The translations under genes and the position numbers were made by a program. Below, in pieces: positions 45,451 through 54,318 of a stretch of 64,000 bases of DNA. This stretch comes from Ancylobacter sp. Lp-2. GTDB taxonomy: Bacteria > Pseudomonadota > Alphaproteobacteria > Rhizobiales > Xanthobacteraceae. Under the pieces are notes generated by a model that was given only the letters and a program-made list of their open reading frames with translations, searched no databases and was not told the origin of the DNA. Within the stretch, counting starts at the first letter, position 1, and each line of letters starts with the position of its first letter. The DNA is taken from the NCBI RefSeq assembly GCF_020523795.1, contig NZ_JAJALI010000003.1:496001-560000 (forward strand), given 5' to 3'.

Positions 45451-46275
45451 TCAGTCGGCGATCCTGCTGGCGAAATAGGCGATGGCCTTCTGGTAGACCC
45501 CGGCCTTGTTCCAGCCCGCCAGCGCGCCGGCATTGGCGCCGTTCTCCCACGACTTGCCGCTCCAGCCATAGCCGCGCAGATAGTTGGCGGTGGAGGCCAG
45601 CACGTCGGCCGGGCTGCGGATCAGGTCGGCGCGGCCATTGCCGTCGAAATCGACGGCGAAGCGCACATAGGAGGTCGGCATGAACTGGGTCTGGCCGAGT
45701 TCACCGGCCCAGGCGCCCTTCATCTCGCCGAGCGAGAGATCGCCGCGCTGGAGAATGCGCAGCGCGTCGAGCAGCTGGCCGGTGAAGAATTCCGAACGCC
45801 GGCAGTCATAGGCCAGCGTCGCCAGCGACTGGAAAATCGGCTTGTTGCCCTGGTTGGCACCGAAATCGGTCTCCATGCCCCAGATCGCCACCAGCACCGG
45901 ACCGGGCACGCCGAAGCGGCTCTCGATGCGGGCAAGCAGGTCGGCATGCTGCTTCAGCTTGGCGCGGCCCTGCGAGATGCGCCCGGCGCCCACCCGCTTG
46001 GCGATGAACTCCTCGAAGCTGACGGAGAAGTGCCGCTGGTTGCGGTCGAGCCGGATGACGCCGGTGTCGTACTGCACATTGTCGAGCGCCGAGAGCGCAC
46101 GAGCGGAGATGCCCTGCGCCGCCGCGGCCTTGCGGAAATCGCTCACCCAGGCGGAGAATCCCGCACCGTCGTCGCCGCAGGGGGCGGCCAGGGCCGGCGC
46201 CGCGAGGGCCGAGAGCATGGTGAGGACGAGAGCGCCGCGCTTCAGCACGGCCTGGCAGTCAAAACGCGCGAACAT
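45451..46275 (-). CDS. Lytic murein transglycosylase (MltB family)
   Basis: A 274-residue exported enzyme that cleaves peptidoglycan between MurNAc and GlcNAc, leaving 1,6-anhydro ends. A signal peptide (residues 1-31) is followed by the SLT_2 domain. The catalytic glutamate is in VAIWGMETDFGANQGN, with GELGQTQFMPTSYVRF and STANYLRGYGW as supporting motifs. No lipobox is visible, so it is probably periplasmic and soluble. There is no C-terminal peptidoglycan-binding domain. It converges with the adhesin operon; a wall-opening role for adhesin export is possible but unproven. Confidence 0.93.
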   Translation of the reverse strand: MFARFDCQAVLKRGALVLTMLSALAAPALAAPCGDDGAGFSAWVSDFRKAAAAQGISARALSALDNVQYDTGVIRLDRNQRHFSVSFEEFIAKRVGAGRISQGRAKLKQHADLLARIESRFGVPGPVLVAIWGMETDFGANQGNKPIFQSLATLAYDCRRSEFFTGQLLDALRILQRGDLSLGEMKGAWAGELGQTQFMPTSYVRFAVDFDGNGRADLIRSPADVLASTANYLRGYGWSGKSWENGANAGALAGWNKAGVYQKAIAYFASRIAD

Positions 46276-46401
46276 GCAGCCACCCCGTTGGTTTTCCGCC
46301 TGTATCTAGGCCCGGCCGAAGCGCGCGTGCAAGACAAACGCAGGCGCTACCGCCCGCATTCGCGCGACAAGGTGAATGGCGGCAACACTGGCAGGAGGAC
46401 C

Positions 46402-46509
46402 ATGGATCGGGCTGCCGGCGCGCCACATGACGCAACGGAAGACGCACCGACCACCGCCACCCAGCCGCAAAGCGCGCGCCACACCTCCCGGTCGGCGGCT
46501 CGCATGTAA
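46402..46509 (+). CDS. Possible 35-residue small protein
   Basis: ATG at 46402 follows AGGAGG at three bases. The 35 residues are hydrophilic and rich in Ala, Thr, Gln and Arg (MDRAAGAPHDATEDAPTTAT, then a basic end), with no signal or membrane segment. It could be a real small gene or chance; nothing but the ribosome site supports it. Confidence 0.25.
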   Translation: MDRAAGAPHDATEDAPTTATQPQSARHTSRSAARM

Positions 46510-46513
46510 AATA

Positions 46514-46559
46514 TTCCATATTATGAAAATATTACGATATGAAATTTCTTGATGTGGAA
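46514..46559. promoter_or_regulatory. Candidate IclR operator before the oxidase operon
   Basis: TTCCATA-T-TATGAAA (46514-46528) is a nearly perfect 15-base dyad, and TTCTTGATGTGGAA (46546-46559) is a weaker copy. The core TTCCATAT recurs exactly at the start of the nearby IclR gene (49509-49516). The site lies about 110 bases before the oxidase start. Confidence 0.5.
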
Positions 46560-46639
46560 TTTATTGACGCTTCTGCTTCGTTCGTGATCGGGTACGGAAA
46601 ATAGGCAACCCCTCCGCATATCCACCCGACGGCACGACA

Positions 46640-47962
46640 ATGAGCAAGTTCTCTCCCTTCGACGCCACGCTGTGGTACGCCACCGCCCGCCCCGCCCCCC
46701 AGACCCGCCCGCTGGAGGAACGCCTCGACGCCGATGTCTGCGTCGTCGGCGCCGGCTTCACCGGGCTCACCACCGCGCTCGAACTCGCCAAGCAGGGCGT
46801 GAAGGTGGTGCTGTTGGAGGCAGAGGAGGCCGGCTTCGGCGGCTCCGGCCGCAATGCCGGCCACTGCACGCCGACCTTCAGCTATTACAGCATCGCCTCG
46901 CTGCGGAAGATGCTCGGCGAGCCCTGGGCGGAACGGCTTATCCATCGCCAGACCCGCGCCAATGACCGGGTCAGCGCGATGATCCGCGACTACCAGATCG
47001 ACTGCGAGTGGCAGCAGAACGGCTATGTGATGGGCGCGCTGCGGCCGGGCGCCCTGGAGACGCTGAAGGGCAAGGTCGACAGCTACAACGCCGTCGGCGC
47101 CAACACACGGCTGATCAGCCGCGAGGAGGTCGAGGCGATCACCGGCAGCCCGCGCTTCTATGGCGGCTGGCTGCATGGCGAGGCCGGCCACATGAACCCG
47201 CTCGGCTATGCCCGCGGCCTCGCCCGCGCGGTGATGCAGGAAGGTGGCATCCTCCACACCGGCTCGCGGGTGGAAGGCGTGGAGAAGGAAGGCGCACGCT
47301 GGAAGGTCAGGACCGCGAAGGGCGAAGTCGTCGCCGACAAGGTGGTGTTCGCCACCGGGGCCTACACAGTCGCCGGCTGGCCGAAGCTCGACGACAGCTT
47401 CAAGATCCTCAAGGTGTTCGTCTGCGCCACCCAGCCGCTCGACCCGGAGACCCGCGCCAAGGTGCTGCCCAACAACACCACCATGCATGACGGGCGCGGC
47501 GACATCTATGTTTACAAATACAATGCCGAAGGCCGCATCGTTGCCTCGATGTTCCCGATGGGCGCGCGCGGCACCGATCTCGACTACACCCGCAAGGTGA
47601 TGACCGACCGGCTGAAATGGCTGCACCCGCAGATCAAGGAGCCGATCCGCTGGGAATATTTCTGGTATGGCGAACTCGACATGCAGGTGAAGACGGTGCC
47701 GCGCCTCTACGGCCTCGCGCCCGGCGTGGCGGCGCTCACCGGCCTGTCCGGGCGCGGCGTGCCGACCGGCTCCATGCTCGGCGGCATCCTCGCCGAATGG
47801 GCGCTCGGCGTGCCAGAGAAGGACCTCGCGCTGAAGGTCGAGCCGCTGAAGGCGGCACCGTTCTACATGAACTACGCGCCGAAGCTGCGGCTGCGCTATT
47901 TCCGCCATCAGGACACGCGCGCGGCGCGGCGCGAGGGCGCCGAGCTGCCGCCGCATGCGTGA
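46640..47962 (+). CDS. FAD-dependent amino acid/amine oxidase (DAO family, PuuB-like) 1
   Basis: A 440-residue flavoprotein of the D-amino-acid-oxidase/gamma-glutamylputrescine-oxidase group. The FAD motif is VVGAGFTGLTTALELAKQG near residue 32, followed by GFGGSGRNAGHCTP, the flavin-contacting loop of this group, EAGHMNPLGYARGLARAV and the C-terminal LTGLSGRGVPTGSMLG. There is no signal peptide. It would oxidise a secondary or primary amine with oxygen. It is followed 22 bases later by an SDR and faces an IclR gene and an amino-acid importer. Confidence 0.9.
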   Translation: MSKFSPFDATLWYATARPAPQTRPLEERLDADVCVVGAGFTGLTTALELAKQGVKVVLLEAEEAGFGGSGRNAGHCTPTFSYYSIASLRKMLGEPWAERLIHRQTRANDRVSAMIRDYQIDCEWQQNGYVMGALRPGALETLKGKVDSYNAVGANTRLISREEVEAITGSPRFYGGWLHGEAGHMNPLGYARGLARAVMQEGGILHTGSRVEGVEKEGARWKVRTAKGEVVADKVVFATGAYTVAGWPKLDDSFKILKVFVCATQPLDPETRAKVLPNNTTMHDGRGDIYVYKYNAEGRIVASMFPMGARGTDLDYTRKVMTDRLKWLHPQIKEPIRWEYFWYGELDMQVKTVPRLYGLAPGVAALTGLSGRGVPTGSMLGGILAEWALGVPEKDLALKVEPLKAAPFYMNYAPKLRLRYFRHQDTRAARREGAELPPHA

Positions 47963-47984
47963 CGCAGGACGCGAGGAGATCGAC

Positions 47985-48686
47985 ATGAACGAACGCACCG
48001 TGCTCATTTCGGGCGGCGGACGCGGCATTGGCGCCGCCACCGCGCGGGTCATGGCGGCGGCCGGCTGGAACGTGTCGCTCGGCATGCGCAGCCCCGCTCT
48101 GCCCGATTGGGCGGGCGAGGTGGCCGGCGCCGTCGCGGCACACCGCTACGACGCCGCCGACCCGCAATCGGCGACCGACTGGGTAGCGGCCGCGCGCGAG
48201 AGCTTCGGCCGCATCGACGCCGTCGTCGCCAATGCCGGCATCATGATCCGCGGCACGGTGATCGAGACCAGCGACGCGGATTTCGATGAACTGATGGCGG
48301 TCAATGTCGGCGCCCCGCGCCGGCTGGTGAAGGCGGCATGGGACGATCTCGCCGCCAGCGGCCGCGGGCGGGTGATCATCGTCTCCTCGCTGTCGGGCAA
48401 GCGGGTGAAATCGGCCGGCTCCGGGCTGTATTCGGTGTCGAAATTCGCCGCGACTGGCCTCGCCCACGCCATCCGCCATGCCGGCTTCGAGCTTGGCATC
48501 CGCGCGACGGCGGTGTGCCCCGGCTTCGTCGCCACCGATATGGGGCTGCCGCTCGCCAAGGTGCCCGCCGAGGAACTGACCTCGCCGGAGGATCTCGCGC
48601 GCAGCATCGCCTTCCTCATCGAGCTGCCGAACACCTCGAGCGTCGCCGAATTCGCGGTGAACTGCCGGCTGGAAGAGTCGTTCTGA
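47985..48686 (+). CDS. SDR family oxidoreductase of the amine-oxidase operon
   Basis: A 233-residue short-chain dehydrogenase. SGGGRGIGAATARV replaces the usual TGxxxGIG, then VANAGIMI, IVSSLSGKRV and the catalytic YSVSKFAATG. The ATG at 47985 follows GAGGAGATCGAC. It is co-transcribed with the oxidase and may act on the aldehyde or keto product. It converges with the IclR gene. Confidence 0.9.
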   Translation: MNERTVLISGGGRGIGAATARVMAAAGWNVSLGMRSPALPDWAGEVAGAVAAHRYDAADPQSATDWVAAARESFGRIDAVVANAGIMIRGTVIETSDADFDELMAVNVGAPRRLVKAAWDDLAASGRGRVIIVSSLSGKRVKSAGSGLYSVSKFAATGLAHAIRHAGFELGIRATAVCPGFVATDMGLPLAKVPAEELTSPEDLARSIAFLIELPNTSSVAEFAVNCRLEESF

Positions 48687-48692
48687 ACGGCC

Positions 48693-48725
48693 GGGGCGCC
48701 GCGAGCCCCCAGCTTTCGGCGCCCC
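48693..48725. terminator. Stem-loop between convergent SDR and IclR genes
   Basis: GGGGCGCC pairs with GGCGCCCC over a 17-base loop, centred between the two stops. No T-tract is present, so this is a weak terminator prediction. Confidence 0.3.
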
Positions 48726-48737
48726 CGCCCTCCCCGC

Positions 48738-49514
48738 TCAGTTCCGGCGCTCGATCAGGTCGATCTCGGCACGCAGCAGCGCGGCGTAGTTCTCGACCAA
48801 CCCCGGCGCGATCTTGGCGCACAGGAAGGTGAAGCCCAGCGAGGCGACCGGCACGCCGGCCTCGTTGAGGATCGGCACGGCGACGCCGGCAATGCCGGGG
48901 ATCAGTTCGCCGATATCGACCGCATAGCCGCGCCCGCGCGTTTCCTCGATCAGCCGCCAGGCCTTCTCGACCGGCAGGTCGCGGAAATCCGCCAGCCGGT
49001 CGGCATTGGCGCGCAGGATGAATTCCTGCTCCTCGCGGTCGAGAAAGGCGAGCATGGAAATGCTGCCCGGCCCGGCGCCGAGCGGCACCGAGCCGCCGAT
49101 CGAGCCGGTCAGCGTCTGCACCACGCATTCGCCGTCGCGGCGGTCGAGGCAGATGGAATCGTGGTTGTAGCGCGCCATCAGATGGGTGGTCTCGCCGGTC
49201 TTCTTGCGCAGCCGGGCGAGGCTCATCTCGCAGCGGCTGATCAGCCCCGGCCCGCGCGCCGCCCGCGCGCCATAGATGAACATCTTGGCGCCGAGCCGGT
49301 AGCGCTTGCGCTTGTCGTCGCGCGCCAGCAACCGGTGACCGACCAGCGTGTTGAGGATGCGGTGGCACGTCGCGGTGTTCAGGCCGGACAGGTCGACCAG
49401 TTCCTTCAGGCTTGCCCCCTCCGGGCTGCCCTCGGCGATGAGGTCGAGCAGCAGCGCGGCCCTGTCGAGCAGCTGCGACCCGCCGGCGCTGGAAGCTGGC
49501 ATTGATTTTTCCAT
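48738..49514 (-). CDS. IclR family regulator of the amine/amino-acid module
   Basis: A 258-residue IclR regulator. The winged helix (LVDLSGLNTATCHRILNTLV) is followed by the effector domain (ISRCEMSLARLRKKTGETTHL, GIAGVAVPILNEAGVPVASLGF). An AGGAGG lies 14 bases before ATG 49514, too far for good initiation, while ATG 49502 has GGAA at six bases; the true start is open. It is divergent from the amino-acid ABC transporter and convergent with the oxidase operon, whose promoter shares its TTCCATAT core. Confidence 0.92.
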   Translation of the reverse strand: MEKSMPASSAGGSQLLDRAALLLDLIAEGSPEGASLKELVDLSGLNTATCHRILNTLVGHRLLARDDKRKRYRLGAKMFIYGARAARGPGLISRCEMSLARLRKKTGETTHLMARYNHDSICLDRRDGECVVQTLTGSIGGSVPLGAGPGSISMLAFLDREEQEFILRANADRLADFRDLPVEKAWRLIEETRGRGYAVDIGELIPGIAGVAVPILNEAGVPVASLGFTFLCAKIAPGLVENYAALLRAEIDLIERRN

Positions 49515-49549
49515 ATAGTGATAAAACTATCCTCCTACACTTGTAGTGT
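49507..49549. promoter_or_regulatory. Candidate IclR autoregulatory and transporter operator region
   Basis: TTTTCCATATAGTGATAAAA (49507-49526) is an imperfect dyad overlapping the IclR start codon and contains the TTCCATAT core seen before the oxidase gene. ACACT-TGT-AGTGT (49537-49549) is a perfect odd palindrome. Both lie in the AT-rich spacer before the transporter genes. Confidence 0.45.
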
Positions 49550-49676
49550 GAGAAAAACTGATAATCAATGTCTAAAAATCGAGCACGGGAACGACAGGCC
49601 AATTTCTAGCCAGTCGAAGAGGCGAAGCGCCCTCCCGGACGATACCGAACCCACCGCAACCAGACGGGGACCTACA

Positions 49677-50501
49677 GTGAAGACATCCATCCTGACGATC
49701 GCTTCTTCCCTGCTGCTGGCGCTCGGGCTGAGCGCGGCGAGCGCCGACACGCTGGCGGACGTCAAGTCCAAGGGCACGCTGACCATCGGCGTGAAGAACG
49801 ACTACCCACCCTACGGCTTCCTCAACGACAAGGGCGAGATCGTCGGCTTCGAAGTCGATCTCGGCAAATACGTCGCCAAGGAACTGCTCGGCCCCGACGG
49901 CAAGGTCGAGCTGGTGCCGGTCGTCGCGGCGAACCGCATCGAGTTCCTGAATTCCGGCCGCATCGACATCATTCTGGCGACGCTGGGTGTCACCGCCGAG
50001 CGCGGCAAGGTGATCGACTTCTCCGAATACTACGTCTCGGCCCCCGGCCCCTCGATCCTGGCGCCGAAAGCCGCCACCTTCGCCAAGTGGGAGGACCTGA
50101 AGGGCCAGACCCTGTGCGGCATCCAGGGCTCGTACTTCAACAAGCACCTCACCGAGGCCTTCGGCATCAACCTGACCAACTTCAAGACCCAGCCGGAAGC
50201 CTATCGCGCGCTGAAGGACAATCGCTGCGTCGGCTTCGCCTTCGACGACATGACGCTGCGCAAGAAGACCGAGGAGGCCGACTGGGCCGACTATAAGATC
50301 GCCATCGACCCGTATGAGTACATCCCGCAGGCCGCCGGCATCCGCAAGGACGACGTCGCCTTCCGCGACGCGGTGAACAAGGCGATCCTCAAGGCCGAGG
50401 CCGAGGGCAAGCTGATCGAGTGGGAGACCACCTACGGCATGCCGCACGCCAAGTACATCGCCGAGCGCGCCGAGGCCGCCAAGGCCAAGCTGAAGCCGTG
50501 A
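49677..50501 (+). CDS. Amino acid ABC transporter substrate-binding protein
   Basis: A 274-residue periplasmic binding protein of family 3 (polar amino acids and amines). The signal peptide is ILTIASSLLLALGLSAASA; the mature part opens with LADVKSKGTLTIGVKNDYPP, and NRIEFLNSGRIDIILATLG and LKGQTLCGIQGSYFNKH are family hallmarks. The GTG start at 49677 follows GGGGA at about seven bases. First of four transporter genes. Ligand unknown; an amine or amino acid fits the oxidases on both sides. Confidence 0.92.
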   Translation: MKTSILTIASSLLLALGLSAASADTLADVKSKGTLTIGVKNDYPPYGFLNDKGEIVGFEVDLGKYVAKELLGPDGKVELVPVVAANRIEFLNSGRIDIILATLGVTAERGKVIDFSEYYVSAPGPSILAPKAATFAKWEDLKGQTLCGIQGSYFNKHLTEAFGINLTNFKTQPEAYRALKDNRCVGFAFDDMTLRKKTEEADWADYKIAIDPYEYIPQAAGIRKDDVAFRDAVNKAILKAEAEGKLIEWETTYGMPHAKYIAERAEAAKAKLKP

Positions 50502-50526
50502 CCTGACGTCCCGCGGGGTCCGAGCC

Positions 50527-51243
50527 GTGTTCAATCTCGATTATTCGTGGCTGGCCGACCCGGTCTATCAGGGCTGGCTGATCCGCGGGACGCTCACCAC
50601 CATCGAACTGGCGTTCGCCTCCTCGGCGATCGCCTTCGTCATCGGCCTGTTCGGCGCGCTGGCGCTGACGCTGCGCATCGCCTGGCTGGACGCGGTCATC
50701 GAACTGTTCGTCGAGGTGTTCCGCAACACCCCGCCGCTGCTGCAGATGCTGTTCTTCTACTTCACCCTCAGCACCGTCGGGCTCAGGATGACCGACCCGG
50801 CCACCGGGGTGAGCGTGCCGCTGCTCTCCGCCTTCGCCTGCGCGCTGATCTCGCTGAGCCTGTTCGGCGGCGCCTTGTGCATCGAGGCGTTCCGCTCCGG
50901 GCTCGACAGCCTGCCGCGGGCGGTGACCGAGGCGGCGCGCTCGCTCGGCTACAGCCGCTGGCAGCGTTTCCGCCGCATCGAGGCGCCGATCGCCAGCCGC
51001 ATCTGCCTGCCGGCGCTCACCAACATCATGACCAACCAGTTCAAGACCACCTCGCAGGCCTCGGTGATCACGGTGCCGGAACTGATGTACTACGCCGGCC
51101 AGATCTACAACGACACCTTCCGCACCGCCGAGGTGATGATCCTGGTGCTCTTCATCTATGTCTCGCTGGTGAGCCTGCTCTCCTGGGGCATGGTGCGCAT
51201 CGAGCGGATGCTGGCCTTCCCCGGCTATGGCAAGGGGGCGTGA
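50527..51243 (+). CDS. Amino acid ABC transporter permease 1
   Basis: A 238-residue HisM/GlnP-type permease starting at GTG. Five or so spans are visible, with the ATPase-docking EAARSLGYSRWQRFRRIEAP loop near residue 135. LFVEVFRNTPPLLQMLFFYF is the usual family block. Two bases separate it from the second permease gene. Confidence 0.93.
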   Translation: MFNLDYSWLADPVYQGWLIRGTLTTIELAFASSAIAFVIGLFGALALTLRIAWLDAVIELFVEVFRNTPPLLQMLFFYFTLSTVGLRMTDPATGVSVPLLSAFACALISLSLFGGALCIEAFRSGLDSLPRAVTEAARSLGYSRWQRFRRIEAPIASRICLPALTNIMTNQFKTTSQASVITVPELMYYAGQIYNDTFRTAEVMILVLFIYVSLVSLLSWGMVRIERMLAFPGYGKGA

Positions 51244-51244
51244 G

Positions 51245-52057
51245 ATGGCGCTGATCGCAACCTATGCCGGGAAAAAGCGCACGGTACAGCTCGGCATCGC
51301 GCTCGCACTCGCCGCCTGGGTCTGCCTCGACGCGATGGGCAGCGGCGGCGAGGGATGGGCGCGCGTCTGGGCGCGGCTGCCGATCCTGCTCACCGGCAAC
51401 GCGTCGGGCTGGCCGCTCTCGGGCGGCTTCGCGCTCAACGTGTTCCTCAGCCTGTGCGCCATGGCGGTGGCGGCGCTGCTCGGCACCGTGCTCGGCTTCG
51501 GCATGCTGGCGAAGAACCGGCTGCTGCGCGTGCCCTGCTTCTTCGTGATGAACTTCCTGCGCAATTCGCCCTGGCTCGTGCTGCTGTTCGCGATGCTCTA
51601 CATCATCCCGTTCAACGTCCGGCTGTTCGGGGTGTCGATCGCCATCCCCGCCTTCGTGAAGGCGGTAATCGGCCTCGCCCTGCCGACGGCGGCGAATTTC
51701 GCCGAGATCATCCGCGGCGCGGTGCAGTCGGTCCATTCCGGCCAGTGGGAGGCCGCCCGCGCGCTCGGCTACATGCCGATGTCGATCTATGGGCGGATCA
51801 TCCTGCCGCAGGCGCTGCGCCGCATGATCCCCGGCTGGATGAACCTCTACGCGCTCCTGATGATCGCCACCTCGCTCGCCACCGTCACCGGCATTCAGGA
51901 CGTGATCACCACGCTGAATACCCTGCTGGCGATGGAGAACGAACGGGTCATCGTCTATTTCTACATCACCGCTCTGTTCCTGTTCTTCGCCTTTTGCTAC
52001 CCGCTGGCTTTGCTGGCGCGGCGCATGGAACAGTCGGTCAAGGGAGACTCCCTGTGA
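51245..52057 (+). CDS. Amino acid ABC transporter permease 2
   Basis: A 270-residue HisQ/GlnP-type permease. FFVMNFLRNSPWLVLLFAML, AAIL-like GAVQSVHSGQWEAARALGYM (the docking loop) and LPQALRRMIPGWMNLYA are family blocks. It pairs with permease 1. Its stop overlaps the GTG start of the ATPase gene by four bases. Confidence 0.93.
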   Translation: MALIATYAGKKRTVQLGIALALAAWVCLDAMGSGGEGWARVWARLPILLTGNASGWPLSGGFALNVFLSLCAMAVAALLGTVLGFGMLAKNRLLRVPCFFVMNFLRNSPWLVLLFAMLYIIPFNVRLFGVSIAIPAFVKAVIGLALPTAANFAEIIRGAVQSVHSGQWEAARALGYMPMSIYGRIILPQALRRMIPGWMNLYALLMIATSLATVTGIQDVITTLNTLLAMENERVIVYFYITALFLFFAFCYPLALLARRMEQSVKGDSL

Positions 52058-52800
52058 ACCGCACCGACGCCCTCATCGAGCTCGACCAGGTCACCAAGAG
52101 CTTCGGCGCCTTCCAGGTGCTGAAGGGCATCTCGCTCGCCGTGAAGGACGGCGAGGCGGTCTGCATCATCGGCCCGTCGGGCTCGGGCAAGTCGACCATC
52201 CTGCGCTGCATCAACGGGCTGATCCCGATCAATTCCGGCTCCATACGCGTCGGCACCCACGAGGTGCACAAGATGAAGACCGAGAAGGAGATGCGCCCGC
52301 TGCGCCATCAGGTGTCGATGGTGTTCCAGCAGTACAATCTGTTCCCACACCGCACCGCCCTGCAGAACGTGATGATGGCGCCGGTGCAGGTGCTCGGCCA
52401 CGACCGCCGGGAGGTCGAGGCGCGGGCGCGCCGGCTGCTCGCCAAGGTGCGGCTGTCGGAGAAGGCCGATGCCTATCCCGGCCAATTGTCCGGCGGCCAG
52501 CAGCAGCGCGTCGCCATCGCCCGGGCGCTGGCCATGGAGCCGCAGGTGATCCTGTTCGACGAGGTCACCGCCGCGCTCGATCCCGAGACGGTGAAGGAAG
52601 TGCTCACCGCCATCCGCGAGCTGGTGGACGAGGGCCTCACCTGCATCCTCGTCACCCATGAGATGAAATTCGCCCGCGAGGTCGCCGACCGGGTGTGCTT
52701 CACCGATCACGGCCGCATCGTCGAGAGCGGCCCGCCGGCGCAGATCTTCGACGCGCCGCAGGACCCGCGCACCCGCGAATTCCTCGGGCAGGTCCTCTGA
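52054..52800 (+). CDS. Amino acid ABC transporter ATP-binding protein
   Basis: A 248-residue GlnQ/HisP-type ATPase. Walker A is IGPSGSGKST, the Q-loop FQQYNLFPH, the signature LSGGQQQR and Walker B VILFDEVTAALDPE, with the switch histidine in VTHEMKFA. The GTG start overlaps the permease stop. It completes the importer and is followed 143 bases later by the second oxidase gene. Confidence 0.95.
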   Translation: MNRTDALIELDQVTKSFGAFQVLKGISLAVKDGEAVCIIGPSGSGKSTILRCINGLIPINSGSIRVGTHEVHKMKTEKEMRPLRHQVSMVFQQYNLFPHRTALQNVMMAPVQVLGHDRREVEARARRLLAKVRLSEKADAYPGQLSGGQQQRVAIARALAMEPQVILFDEVTAALDPETVKEVLTAIRELVDEGLTCILVTHEMKFAREVADRVCFTDHGRIVESGPPAQIFDAPQDPRTREFLGQVL

Positions 52801-52943
52801 CCGGCAACCGCTCTGACCGACACGCCGTGAGGCCGGTTTCCTGACAGTTCGGCGGACCCTGCGGCCCGCCCCCGCGATCCAGACCGGCCCGACGCCCGCG
52901 TGGCGCGCCAGGCGGCCGGCCGCATTCAAGAAGGGCATGCGCC

Positions 52944-54257
52944 ATGGCGGCGAACGACATTTTCGCGGAAGGCTTCAAGGACCAGCCCTATTGGTGGGAG
53001 GCGGCCGAGCCGGAGACCGATCTCGATCCGCTGCCCTCGCGGGTCGACGTGGCGGTGATCGGCTCCGGCTATGCCGGGCTCAACGCCGCCACCGAGCTGG
53101 CCCGCGCCGGAATGAGCGTGGTGGTGCTGGACGGCGAGCGCATCGGCGAGGGCGGCTCCACCCGCTCCGGCGGCATGGTGTCGAGCGGCCAGAAGCTGGT
53201 GGTGGGCGGCGCCATCAAGGGCATCGACCCCGAGCTGTTCGAGCGGATGATCGGCGACAGCATCGGCTCCTTTGACTATCTGCAGACGCTGATCACCGGC
53301 GAGGGGCTCGACGCCGACCTGAAGATCACCGGCCGCTTCTTCGGCGCCCATGCGGCGAACCAGATGGAGGCGATCCATCGCAATGGCCGCATCCTCGCCG
53401 AGAAGACCGGCGTGACGGTGAGCTTCTTCGACCGCTCCAACCAGCGGGCGGCGATCGGCTCCGACTATTATTTCGGTGGCATGGTGATCGACGAATATGG
53501 CGGGCTGCACCCCGGCAAATATCACCGGGCGCTGCGCCAGCGGGCGCGGGCGAGCGGGGCGATGCTGCGCTCGCATGCCCGCGCCAAGCCGGTGCAAGAT
53601 GGCCCGGCCGGGCTGAAGCTGGTCTCGACGGCGCGCGGCGACGTGCTGGCGACCCATGTCGTCACCGCCACCAACGGCTACACCCGCAAGGACGCCGCGC
53701 CGGATATCGCGCGGCGGGTGGTGCCGGTGAAGAGCTACCAGATCGCCACCGAGCCGCTGCCCGCCGACCTGATCGAGACGCTGATCCCCAGGGGCCGGAT
53801 GATCTCGGACACGCGGCGCGACGTGATCTATACCCGCCCCTCGCCGGATGGCAGCCGCATCCTGTTCGGCTCGCGGCCGGGCTTCGCCGAGACCACCGAC
53901 CGCGAGGCGGCGCCCGCCATCTATGCCCGCATGACCGAGATCTATCCGGAGCTGAAGGCGTACAGGATCAGCCATGCCTGGAGCGGCTTCGTCGCCATGA
54001 CGGTCGACAAGGTCGCGCATATGGGCAAGCGCGACCTCTCCGATTTCGCGGTCGGCTGCAACGGCAACGGCGTCGCGCTGATGAGCTATCTCGGCTACCA
54101 GACGGCGCAGAAGATCCTCGGCCGGCAGAACCGCCCCACCGCCTTCGACCGCGAGGATTTCGCCGCCGTGCCGTTCTATGCCGGCGATCCCAATCCGTGG
54201 TTCCTGCCCATCGTCGCCGCCTGGTACCGCCTGCAGGACTGGTACGAGCGGCGCTGA
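52944..54257 (+). CDS. FAD-dependent amino acid/amine oxidase (DAO family, PuuB-like) 2
   Basis: A 437-residue flavoprotein of the same group as the oxidase at 46640. The N-terminus contains PYWWEAAEPE, typical of PuuB/OrdL-like enzymes. The FAD motif is VIGSGYAGLNAATELARAG, then GSTRSGGMVSSG, GGLHPGKYHRALRQRA and a C-terminal GCNGNGVALMSYLG. Identity with the first oxidase is confined to the fold motifs, so they are old paralogues and probably differ in substrate. It lies downstream of the transporter genes on the same strand. Confidence 0.9.
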   Translation: MAANDIFAEGFKDQPYWWEAAEPETDLDPLPSRVDVAVIGSGYAGLNAATELARAGMSVVVLDGERIGEGGSTRSGGMVSSGQKLVVGGAIKGIDPELFERMIGDSIGSFDYLQTLITGEGLDADLKITGRFFGAHAANQMEAIHRNGRILAEKTGVTVSFFDRSNQRAAIGSDYYFGGMVIDEYGGLHPGKYHRALRQRARASGAMLRSHARAKPVQDGPAGLKLVSTARGDVLATHVVTATNGYTRKDAAPDIARRVVPVKSYQIATEPLPADLIETLIPRGRMISDTRRDVIYTRPSPDGSRILFGSRPGFAETTDREAAPAIYARMTEIYPELKAYRISHAWSGFVAMTVDKVAHMGKRDLSDFAVGCNGNGVALMSYLGYQTAQKILGRQNRPTAFDREDFAAVPFYAGDPNPWFLPIVAAWYRLQDWYERR

Positions 54258-54318
54258 ACCCACGTGCAGCCGTGCCGCCGCCCATCCGGGGCGGCGCGCG
54301 GCATGGCGGAACGGCTCC

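Larger units (their letters stand above)
46276..46639 (+). other. Control region before the oxidase-SDR operon
   Basis: This 364-base spacer is GC-rich up to 46500 and sharply AT-rich from 46505 to 46570, where the promoter and palindromes lie. A 35-codon frame with a good ribosome site occupies 46402-46509. The lytic transglycosylase promoter must also be at its left end. Confidence 0.55.
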
